Made by a program: the position numbers and the translations under genes | NCBI GenBank assembly: GCA_010093705.1 | Contig: MU006090.1 | Location: 252,056-316,055, forward strand | Direction of reading: 5' to 3' | DNA length: 64,000 bases | From: Patellaria atrata CBS 101060 | Lineage: Eukaryota; Ascomycota; Dothideomycetes; Patellariales; Patellariaceae | Notes under the pieces: model-generated | Seen by the model: only the letters and a program-made list of their open reading frames with translations | Databases searched by the model: none | What the model was told of the DNA's origin: nothing | Shown: one piece after another, positions 1-9,816 of the stretch | How the letters are laid out: each line of letters begins with the position of its first letter | Numbering within the stretch: the stretch's first letter is position 1

Positions 1-415
1 GTCGAGTAGACGGGAGGCGAGGAGCTGATTGCGGTCGAGTGCCTCGTTCGAGCAGCGGAGCGAGGAGGCTATCAGCTGCCTTCGGTACTGGAGGAGGTTG
101 ACGCGAAACTGGCGACAGGTTCGCGAGAGATCGTGCAGCGAGTTCAGGTCGAGGAGAGACGCGAGCTGGGAGACGATACTAGAGACCGAAGATCAGACTC
201 GAGAGCAAATCAGCTCTAGGGTTAACTCACGGGTAACAGCTCAAAGCAGCGGAAAAGCCATTGATGTTTGGATTAGGTCTGTCCTCTTCTTCCTGCTCGA
301 ACTTAGGAGCAACAGCACCAGACCGCAGAGGGAGCTTGTGGTGGTCAAGGAAGTTGTATTGGCCATCGCGGTGAGGATCCAGGACGTCCTCATCGAGATC
401 GAGCAGTACGACCAT
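1..415 (-). CDS. F-box domain protein, 3' part outside window
   Basis: Two exons are visible: 231-415 (ATG at 413-415) and 1-178, which runs off the window. The intron at 179-230 (52 bp) starts GTGAGT and ends CTAG. Splicing joins a short acidic and hydrophilic N-terminus of about 60 residues to a segment reading PIVSQLASLLDLNSLHDLSR and then TCRQFR, followed by LLQYRRQLIASSLRC. This is the leucine-rich pattern of a fungal F-box with its trailing helix. F-box proteins bind Skp1 and recruit substrates to SCF ubiquitin ligases; that role is inferred from the motif alone. The substrate-binding part (perhaps ankyrin or LRR) is not in the window, so the target class is unknown. The gene lies head-to-tail downstream of the EngB-like GTPase. 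The open frame on the opposite strand (29-490) is a shadow that starts with TTG. Confidence 0.7.
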
Positions 416-1078
416 TCTTTGGGAAAGAAGAGAAGACCAGCCTCATCGAAGCCCGTAAGCTTTGGGATGATCGATGATCGTCGGTTATAGAGGAGGGGAC
501 AGAAAGGAAAACGGCGGGGGCTGTTGTTCTGTGAGGGGGCCCTTTGGGTCTTGACAGCTTGACCATTGCCACATCATTGGTGTACAGAACTTGTTGGTAG
601 TTTTGCCCCGCTGTATCTATACGTCAACCGTGCTCTCTACATTGATGCAACCCCTGAATTCCATGTCTTCTTCAATAATCTATTATTGCAAGACTCTGAC
701 ATAGGATTGTTGATAAAGCTATAGAAAAACTCAAGCATATCTGCTCCTGCTGGTTCAATAGATAAGCACAGTAAGTCTCCCCTTTCCATAGAGAGGTCAA
801 AAGTATGGGATAAGGGGTAGACCTGGAGCAAGGTAAATTCTGAAATTGACCATGAATACGGTATGTGACTTACTGTACGCCTCTAATTCTATGACACCTC
901 TCAGATTGTAGCTATCGGCCAGTGGGATTTCGTACAAAGACAAATTCGACATTTTGTCGTCAACGTAACAGCAAGTGCATAATGATCGAGTAGTCTCAAG
1001 CGTGAAGAGGAGCAAAGGTGTATTGATCATGAGCATTCCCTGCTATCAAGCGGAAGCTCTTGCTCAAGGCCCATTTCC
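416..1078. other. Intergenic: F-box promoter and EngB-like 3' flank
   Basis: No supported gene. Short open frames on the minus strand (637-831, 797-1036) show no recognisable protein pattern. This stretch should contain the 3' UTR of the EngB-like gene and the promoter of the F-box gene. Confidence 0.5.
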
Positions 1079-2321
1079 TCATCTACAACTTCCTCGATCA
1101 TATCCATCAACTTGCATACTGAAATCGAGCTTTTCCTTCCGTCCTTCTTCATCGCAACCCAAATTTGCAGCTCGCAGAACAGCCCATCTAAGACCACTGA
1201 CGCCAAAGCGCTGTCCACCCGAAAGTGCGGCTTGTGAGCTAGTGACGATGATTTCTCCAAGGGCTTTCTGTCCTCGAGACTTTCTGGGTTGGATCTCCTC
1301 CCGAATTTCGGAGTATAGCTTCTGGAGAGTGGGTAGATTCATTGCGACACTCTGGGGCGATAGGCCCTTGTTTGATGCTAGAATCTTGTCAACCTTTGAG
1401 AGAACGATTTGATGCGGAACCCCATTTTCCCGCATCAATTGTAGCATCTGCCTGTCCGTTGATTTGATACCATGCTCCGCATCTATAAGTAAGAATGCTC
1501 TCCGTAACCTAGCGTATGGTCAGTCCTGGAATCATTGTATGACAATCTTAATCAACGATGAACGAAGCAATCGAGCTCGAATAAACATACTGTGTCCTCC
1601 TAGAAAGATACTTCACAATCTCCTCTCCCCATTCCCCCCTACTTCCCGACCCGTACCCTGGCATATCTGCCACTGTAACGCCACCTTTACCTATCCACCT
1701 TCTCCCCATTTCATCGTCATTCATCATCTTCCTAATCCCACCTCTACTACCCCCAACCCCAAAAAAATTCATCGTCCGCGTCTTTCCCGGTTTCTTACTC
1801 ACATATGCAATCTTTTGAACCGGTCGGTCCAGTAGAGCATTCAGTAGACTGCTTTTTCCAACATTGCTGCGGCCGAGAAATGCTACCTCGGGGGTTGAGG
1901 ATGGGGGTATTTTGCGGAATTTGTCGCTCGCGAAGAGAAATTGGGGTTCAGTGTTGGTGAAGAAACGGTTTGAGTACTTGAGTTGGTGCTCGGTTGGTGG
2001 GATGGTGTCCCAGTAGGTGTTCACGTTTGTTAACCAGCCGTCGGCCGGTTTGGATAGTGCAACTGGAGCATTGGAGGGAATGGTCTGGGGAGAGGTTCGA
2101 GCTGAGGCATCTTTTTCGGCATATAGTTTTGTGTCGTGAATAGGGCTATGTACGCGAGAGTATAGCTCGGTGTTCTGGCTTGAAGTATTTGATGAAGAGA
2201 ATTGATTTGAGGTCGCACGGGAAGCTGTTGAGACAGCTCGGACAGGATGGCTACGTCCTAATTCTGCGCGCCGGATGCATTTGCGGCAAACATAACCAAT
2301 TGGAGAAGAAATTGGTTGCAT
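1079..2321 (-). CDS. mrx8: Mitochondrial EngB/YihA-type GTPase (Mrx8-like)
   Basis: Exons 1591-2321 and 1079-1508 are split by an 82-bp intron (1509-1590, GTATGT...CTAG) and encode 386 aa. The start at 2321 is preferred over an in-frame upstream ATG at 2393 because the protein then begins with a Cys/Arg-containing, acid-poor leader typical of a mitochondrial presequence. The G domain shows G1 GRSNVGKS (about residues 150-157), a G2-region KPGKTRT, G3 DMPGYG (about 219-224) and, after the splice, G4 SKVD. The junction reads [18 protein letters not shown], a conserved EngB stretch. Bacterial EngB assists large ribosomal subunit assembly; the yeast relative Mrx8 is mitochondrial and linked to mitochondrial translation. 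The low-complexity leader of about 100 residues is typical of fungal members. The gene is divergent from the FMC1-like gene with 135 bp between start codons. Confidence 0.88.
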
Positions 2322-2456
2322 CGTGTAGAAGAAGGCTGTTGAGAGAATGGAGACTCGATGCTCGACATGCATCTCCAGAAAAATGAGTGCCAAGCAACAG
2401 TCGTCACTTTCTCTCTCCCGACGCTATCAACATTCACCAAATCCCCAGACACAACC

Positions 2457-2792
2457 ATGTCGTCCCACTCCCCAGCGCTACGCTCCATCTATCGGCGGCT
2501 GCTCCGAGAGCTCCCCTCGCGCTCCCAGGGCGAAACAATTCTCTCCTCCCCATCGCCACTACAACGGCGTATCCGCAATACCATCTCCACTCCCATAGAC
2601 ACCACATCCGCCGTCCCCCGGATAGAAGAAGCGGAACAATTCATCCAGTACGCACAGGCGCAGAGGATGTATGCTACCCTCATTGAGAGATACAACCCGG
2701 GTATGAATATGAATGAGGAGGAGAGGGTGAGGTTGACGGCGAGAAGGGTGGGCATGAATTTACCGATTACGGATCTTTTTGAGAAGAAATGA
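2457..2792 (+). CDS. fmc1: FMC1-like LYR protein, ATP synthase assembly factor
   Basis: Single exon, 111 aa. The N-terminus carries an LYR-type helix (LRSIYRRLLREL, residues 7-18). The C-terminus reads ERYNPG...EEERVRLTARRVGMNLP, the signature I associate with fungal Fmc1. Fmc1 works in the mitochondrial matrix, where in yeast it supports Atp12-dependent assembly of the F1 sector. LYR proteins generally bind the acyl carrier protein. The start at 2457 places the LYR helix at the extreme N-terminus as in the family; the upstream in-frame extension to 2358 has no such support. It shares a 135-bp divergent promoter with a mitochondrial GTPase gene, so co-regulation is plausible but inferred. Confidence 0.82.
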   Translation: MSSHSPALRSIYRRLLRELPSRSQGETILSSPSPLQRRIRNTISTPIDTTSAVPRIEEAEQFIQYAQAQRMYATLIERYNPGMNMNEEERVRLTARRVGMNLPITDLFEKK

Positions 2793-3294
2793 GCACTCGG
2801 AGCGAACTTTTGGAGCTGTGGAGTTTAGATGGAACAGATGGTGCAAGAGGCCACTTCTGGGGGAAGATCGGTCATATAAAATGACTAAACCTTAAGGACC
2901 ATCGTCCAGTTCTTCTTTACTGTCCAGGTACGATTTCACTCTATATTTTGCTTACCATACGCACTCGAAACCAATGAGCTAATTATACTATAACAAGTCT
3001 ATACTATCCTCCGTACTTACACCAACGAGCGAGCAAGATCTATACGAAGCCCTAATGACTTCTACGAGATATTTTCCATGAAACCCTCAATCCATATCCA
3101 TTAACATTACTCGGCCGTCACAATCTTCAAATCCACCTAAGAGTGGACAAACCCAACCCTCGTACCATATTCTCAAACCAAACCCAGCGGCCCTTCCCGA
3201 ACCATCGCATGCCCAATATCCCAAACCCACAACAAACATCACACCAATATCGCACCCTTATCCCTTAAACATCCTCAAACCCCTTCCACCAAAC
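2793..3294. other. Intergenic between FMC1-like gene and small orphan gene
   Basis: Convergent 3' flanks. C/A-rich from about 3100 to 3300. No supported coding region or RNA gene seen. Confidence 0.4.
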
Positions 3295-3586
3295 CTAACT
3301 ACAACACACCAGCGCCCACCAACCCTCCCCATTCCCCCTCCCCGCCGGCCTCCTCTGCCCATGTGTAGGATGACTAAACATTCCATTAGCACACCGCTCG
3401 CCCAGATCCCCCATACAAAACGACAGGTGGTTCAAGGTTAGAAACATACTTCTCGCTCTTATGCCCCTGCCCCACCGGCTCCGGGTCCGGAAGCCTAGTG
3501 ATATTCCCCTCGTACGGGCCGACGGGCGGTGCTCGTTTCGTGCCCACGGTCGCGGGGACGCGCTGCCCGGTCTTGATGTTGTTCAT
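3295..3586 (-). CDS. Small hydrophilic orphan protein, 71 aa
   Basis: Exons 3450-3586 and 3295-3373 are joined across a 76-bp intron (3374-3449) with a GTATGT donor, a TGCTAATG branch-like site and a TTTAG acceptor. Without splicing the first exon runs to a stop inside the intron. The spliced C-terminus reads HPTHGQRRPAGRGNGEGWWA then LVCCS, glycine- and tryptophan-rich, and gives a better protein than the unspliced tail. No signal peptide or membrane helix is visible and there is no domain I can name. Fungal proteins with a similar Gly/Trp tail are familiar to me, so I think it is a real conserved gene, but the function is unknown. Transcript support would settle the splice. Confidence 0.55.
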
Positions 3587-6500
3587 CGCGGCTAGTGTCT
3601 AGGTGATTTTCGACTCTGTCTGATGGTGAAGATATGGAGATAAGATTTTTGATCCGCGCGATTGAAGGAAGGAAGCGTGTAGGTAGCGGGTTGGCTTTAT
3701 ATCGCGGTGGAGAAGGGCGTGAATAACAGTTTTTGATCCTATTTTAAGATCCTTTGTGTGAGTTTCGTATAGCTGTAAGGTTTGTAGTATGTTTGACCAA
3801 TGCGCAGTTATACTACATATACTCCCCTCCTCTTGGACACTACTACGCTTCAATACAAGCAACAGTTGCAACCGACGTCACCGCGGCGTGGTACAACAAC
3901 ACTGCCCCGATTCCTACCCGGCCGTATATGGGTATGATCGACATTGATCCATCCAATCAGAGAGGCTTGTAGGACTACCGCTTTAGGAAGGTGAGATAAG
4001 GGGGTTTTGCCTTTGGAATTGTACAAATCAAGATAAACATGTCGTGGTGCTGGAATGTATTGCTGCTCAAATTTTTACCCTTGTACTGTACCGCTACTGA
4101 GGGGCCGCTAAATCTATCAACTGGAGTTGTGATATCTCCTACCGTACACATGGTCCGTATTCCTCGGCTGCTGTACAGGTGCTGTACAATTCAGAGTACT
4201 ATACCCTTATAAAATTCCTTAAAGGTGTGCTGCTTTCACTCAGTCTAGCGTTAGTACCGCCAGAGCTATCCCATGCGATCCCCTTACTATCATCTCCTGT
4301 TCACTATTGACATCCCGCGGCCTCCGTACCGTCGCTGAACAAAAATAGGGTGACCGTTACTTTCTCAGCATGAACCAGTTTCCAATACTGTACGGACCAG
4401 TCCTACGTACGGCGGGCGTCAGCCGTACGTTTTTGACTCTCCTTTTTGTTGAGTTCAAGACCCATCTTGCGAGCGAGCGTAAAGTATGCAAAAACCCTAG
4501 GACCGTGCGCAAGAGATAATCGATTTACCCTGGGCAATCCGCTGGTTATACATAATCAGCTCCTCGTGCAAAGTCGGTTCGTGTATGCAGTCCGCTGAAC
4601 GTGTAGAGTGTGACAGTTCACTCTTATTTATACGATCACCCATGATGCTGAATCCGTTTGTTCCTATACAATCTATTGCATTTTTGGGGGATCTGTTGTT
4701 CCCGTGCAGTCTCATCGTTGTGTACATGGTCGTAGTATCGTATCAGCCGGTCGTTTAGATAATGGGTGCAAGAAAGATGCAGTACGGCAAACTCAGGATT
4801 TCTTTACAGATGATAGGATGCTCTATAGTGTGTAAGGTGAAATGATATTATAGCTTGTTGTAGTATCCCGATCTCCATACTCCAGTTTGAAGTAGCGTGG
4901 AAGACTCAAGTACTGAAAGAAAGGTGTATTAGTTTCGTGTCCTAGCTCTTAATCCGCGAGGTCAGTTACTGTAGTATGTATCAGATCGCTGTCAGTACGA
5001 TATTCGGGTTGCATCGAGAAGTCACAAAAAGAAAATGTGTGCTTTCAGCTCATAAAGGAGAAATACAAACTCGGAAGTTATCGGTCCAACAATATAACCA
5101 ATATCTACCTCCTCTTCCGTCCATATTAGTATAAGTCGGTAGCTGTATATCTTTTGTCCGGATGAAGAGATGGAATTAGATCTTGCTCTTTCCAAGTTTT
5201 TCACCTATCGAAAAAATAATTTAGAACTCTTCGCTCATCATAACCATCCAGGACGCGTGAATGTTTTTCGTAACTTTGAATCGTCAGGTAAAATGGTCAG
5301 ATCGGCCTAAGCATTACTCTCTTGACGGCTTGAAGCAGACTAGTATTCTAGCCAGACGCACAGCAACCGTGTATCATGTTTCTGCGAAATCCCGAGATAT
5401 TTATAACGCTGATGTATGTGGACCTCTGGAGTAGCGGGGTTACTCATTCTTCAACTGACTCCTTGGGACTAAGTGACCCGTTATTCAGCTAGAGTGATCT
5501 CCTCGCAAGCAGACCGATATTGAACAAAAGCCTCATTTGACTATACGATTTTAAGGGGTATGATCGTTCGAAGAGTCGAGAAGTGCTTGTAATCTCACAT
5601 TATGTGATGGTGTTTGTCCATAGAGTAGACTATAGAGAATATCCTTGGGTCTTTCCGTGGGTAACTTGGGAGCGCATCTAAGGCCTAGAAATAAACCTGA
5701 GCATCACATAGAGGGGGACAAGAGTCAACCCTCAATTTCGGGGCGTTTGAATGTTAGATGGATATTAAACAAGTCTAAGGAGAATAAAAACGAGGCGATA
5801 ATGTGTCTAGGAATGTCATGAGATGAAGCCGGTTCTCCAACTGCCGGTTTCCGAGAGCACCTGCATTGGGAAATCGGTATTACCTCCACAGTCAAAATAG
5901 AATGTAGAATAGGACAAGGAGTTTGATATACAAGGGGTACCTCGACCGGTCCCATCAGATGCTGATCATTAACAAAATCGGCTTGAACTCCTTCCACTAC
6001 AGCCTCATTCTTCAAAACATAAAAGCTACGAGTGGAAGCAAACTGTTTACTAAACAGAGCATCGATAGCAAGCCTCACTTATTAAAGGAGTAGCACGAGC
6101 CGATAGTGGACATGCGATAAGATGAATAGCTCTAGTATGATCCTGATATTTGCTCCGAAGAGGACGATGAGGCAACACGCGCCCGAAAATATGGTGGACA
6201 TAGACATAGTTCACACTATCCACCGCTTGTAAAGGCGTCCGGTCCACTTGAGGCCAGAGATAATGTCTGTGGCGGAGTTCATCGGGTAAAACATTTTAAG
6301 GCCCTACACTGCAAGGCAAGTCCTCCCTTTCCGACTCTTTCTTTTGGTCCTGCGCATTTAGTCAAGTGTTAGAGTCCACGTAGGGAACAGAGTCGTAGAA
6401 AAGAAGGTATGGGGCGATTAGAGTTACATTTGTATTTGGGAAAGCGTTTTTGGGTTGTTCGCGATTCCACAAGACTATGTTCACTTTATCAGTAGTTGTG

Positions 6501-8635
6501 TTTCAATAATACCAAATAAGTTTAGGTAAATACAAGCTTAGATAGTATGTAGTATATCTTACTACTGATATTCTCTGTCCTAGTCGAGAGTGAGTATTCA
6601 GTAACGTGATAATAGTGTCATTTTGTTCGAATTTTGGTAGAGTTCTCCTCAAGTTTGAACAAGAAGTTGGTACTTAGCTGTTGTGCGCCCATCCATGAGA
6701 TTTGAAAAAACGCAGATTATTCTATGCATCATATTGCGTCGCCAACTCATCACCGACAGGATCATGTGTGTGTACTGGTGAACTGAGTTATGAACAAGTA
6801 TGGTGAAAGTTATGTGGTGGCAAATATCCCGAAACCGGTAGCGAACTATTACTTCTCTTCCCCGCAGAGCCCATTGGAACCTGTCATGGAAGAGAACTAG
6901 CCGATACTGAAGTCTATCATTTCAGAAGAACTCCCATCTGGCGGTGTGTTTGGCCATTGGAAAGTGAAAGTTGCAGAGTCACAACGTGTAATCCAGCCCA
7001 ACGGTATGCCCCGTAGCCCATACGATCCAAGATTTATATTCACTGGAGAACTTTCTTTGGTAAAGTTGACGTCCTGTTTGTAACGTGAACAGGCACAGCG
7101 TGAAACGGAATCCTCAATGAGCTCTAATGTGCTTAAAGGAATGAACTCTTCGTACAAATTCAATTTGAAAGATCATCAAAAATCAACCAGCAATCCCTTC
7201 CATTCGCAGAAAGTTGGAAGTCGACATATATCCGAAGTATGATATACTAAAATGATCCTTTAGAAAACCCTTCCAGTATGACGGGCCGCGCCTTGTTTCG
7301 ACTAAGCCGTTATGTAGCCCTATCTTCCCTGCATGTAACCTGACCTCGATAATCATCTGGCCAATAAGACATCTGCTTTGTTGCGTCCTCGACAGCTGTA
7401 TCAGCGAGCTCGCTTGAGTCGGGGTGGATTCCTATGCCGAAGAATGTTTTGATAGCGTACGAGTTGGGCTTGTAGTATCGGTCCCAGTATCAGGAAACCA
7501 TCGAGAGAGCCGTCTGGATAATGTTACGTGCTGATTTTGGCAACAATAGAAGTAGCAGAATGCAAGGATGCCCTAACGGTGAATTGTGTATGATATGAAG
7601 TCCTGATGGTCGCGCCAGCATGCGCTTGCCTGTAAAAGAAGCAGATCATTTCTTCGCATTTTCGTCCGGCATGTACAACTCACCACTACATAGACTGATC
7701 AAACTGACAGCAGATAAAATCGAATGACATGCAGGACGATGGATCGATCAGCATAGAAGATCGGCGCTGAACTGTTCCCTAGATTGTAGTTCCATGATCC
7801 CTAAATTTATAGTTCAAATGAGAAAGAAAAAGGAGAAAGAAATCATATAACGCGGGAAAATCAAGCCTGTGTATGAATTAGCGGGTGCAATCACGGTAGC
7901 TCCATCCTCACCATGATAGATACGAGCTAAGAGGTATTGAAGGTCTGATGATGGCGAATTCGAGGTTTTATATGTTTGTACGGAGTACAACTGCAAAATG
8001 TGTTGTCGCTAACGGTCAGACGTGGAGTTAGAGCTGGCGGGCTACGTAGCGGATCGTCGAAATGCCAACAACCCCCAACCCCTCTCTCCACCCACGAATA
8101 TTCGTAGTGCATTATGAAATGGTAGAAAGCAAGAACTTGCCGCAAGGGCAAGTGACCGGATAATCCATTTAGAAAAAAAAAATGATCCCATTGCATGCCA
8201 GTTCACGTCTTTTGGGCAAATTGGGCCGTATCAGTTGGGCAGGGCGAAATGTGAGGCTGGTTGGCTTGCCTGGCAAACCCTGAAATCTGTTGTATGTTGC
8301 CACCCGAGTCCTAAATCCGTATGGAAGAACCGTGATTGAACTTGTGGCCACAAGCTTCGATGCATGTAAACCCAAGGCGTCAGATATCTTCTTATGCTTT
8401 ACCCAAAAGAGAAATCTTGCTAGTACTCCGCAGGCCGAAGTATTCCTTGGACTCAATATTCCCACTACTCCCCCGGATATTTAAGGGTGGAGTAGACCTA
8501 GGAGGTCGGGCAATAGACTCGCATTATTCTCTCAACGGCGCAGCTGGTCCTGTGACTCCTAAAGTGTTCTCTGAATCCAATTGTACAGTACTTAGTATAA
8601 GGATCTGTCGTACAACTCTTGCCCCTCAAGCAGCA
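3587..8635. other. Five-kilobase gene-poor stretch
   Basis: About 5 kb with no gene I can support on either strand. The longest frames (for example 5725-6078 and 6897-7163, minus strand) have no ATG-plus-intron model that closes and no motif I recognise, although both read a little like decayed coding sequence. TAGTA and GTACNGTAC words recur. No terminal inverted repeats, long direct repeats or tRNA-like B boxes were seen by eye. It may be a degraded, repeat-derived segment or simply a long intergenic region. Confidence 0.45.
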
Positions 8636-9012
8636 ATGGCAGCTCAACAAAGTTACTTCGTGCCCGGATATGGCATCTCAAGGGCAGTAATCCAGAGTGA
8701 TATTCGATACTATTGCGGGTCAGACGCTATAGTACGACAGTATACGCATCAGGTGAGGACCGCATCATCGTTCGTCGAAGACGCGGCGTGCTAACATGAA
8801 TCCAGGGCAGAGACGGTTTCCTGGTTACAACATCTGGTCCTCCATTGACAGAAGTAGGGATCTCGGTATTTCTAGACCTAACTTTAACTGACTTGCTCAA
8901 GGCGCAAATCCAAGATCTTAAGAACGCATCAAAAGAGTACGAGGAACGGCAGGCGATAGCGAATGGATTTGTAAACCAGCCGATTCCCGTTGGACAACAT
9001 CGTCGGAGATAG
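8636..9012 (+). CDS. Small conserved fungal protein, 91 aa, unknown function
   Basis: Three exons: 8636-8752, 8806-8853 and 8902-9012, with introns of 53 and 48 bp (GTGAGG...CAG with a CTAAC branch; GTAGGG...AAG). All exons are multiples of three and the frame closes at a TAG. The protein begins MAAQQSYFVPGYGISRAVIQ, continues with DIRYYCG, then GRDGFLVTTSGPPLTE, and ends in an acidic-to-basic helix and VNQPIPVGQHRRR. The N-terminal YxPGYGISR...IRYYCG pattern is one I recognise from short uncharacterised proteins of Leotiomycetes and relatives. No signal peptide or membrane segment is visible. A TGTACAGTAC word lies about 45 bp upstream of the ATG. Function is unknown. Confidence 0.72.
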
Positions 9013-9816
9013 AACACGGTCAACCAACACTATGTTTTCATCCTGTCAACTGGGTTCACCGGCGTTGTCATGGTTTTTGCATCGTTCGCGAGTATTCGGC
9101 GTATGTCGGCGGAACTCTCAGTCATATTAAGGGGCGGAAGTCCCATTCTTCGTTTCCGGTGTGGATCAGCTTTACGTATAATATTCTTTCTATACGTCAG
9201 CTCTACACTCTCACTTCTAGAGGTTTGTACTCTTAAGGAGTGTTGTCTCTATATTCGCGCGAAAATGGTACGGTATACGTCTTATAAATGACCGATAATA
9301 GATGTTCAATCTAATTGATTTCTCTTCCACTGCTGCGCGAAGAGATATACTATTTGAAGCCTTGCGAGTTGAAGATATTGAAGTTGACAAAGAAAGGGCA
9401 AACCCGAAGCAATAGCCTTCTCTCTGGAGAAACTTCGGTAAATGTGTATACAAAGCGTATACAAAGCACAACTCCTATTCAAGAATAGTGATTCAACAAA
9501 ATACTTTTCCGGGTCGTTGATATTCGTAGTAAAGCCCTCTCCCAAGTTTGTTCTTGACTGTCGAAGGACTATTGAACGAGATACTATTATAGAAGAGCAA
9601 GCATAACTAATTTTACGACCCTGAGCCATCCAATGCTACCTAAGCTTTCCCCCCTATTAAACCTATAAATTCCCACCCGAAGTAGTTGAATTTCATTACA
9701 AACACGGGGATTATCCTTAAAGACAGTGCAACCAGACCGTATTTCCCAAGTATTCGTTAACATCGTTAAATCGTAGTCTCTAATTAGTGGTGTAATGTAT
9801 TATGAAAAGCGAAGTC
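9013..9816. other. Intergenic, nothing supported
   Basis: Convergent 3' flanks of the small conserved gene and the secreted repeat protein gene. Frames at 9217-9629 have no recognisable protein pattern. Confidence 0.4.

Noticed and set aside
29-490. 153-codon plus-strand frame at the window start.
   Set aside because: Starts with TTG and is antisense to the F-box exons, whose protein pattern is clear.
975-1412. 145-codon plus-strand frame.
   Set aside because: Antisense to the C-terminal exon of the EngB-like GTPase; no protein-like conservation.
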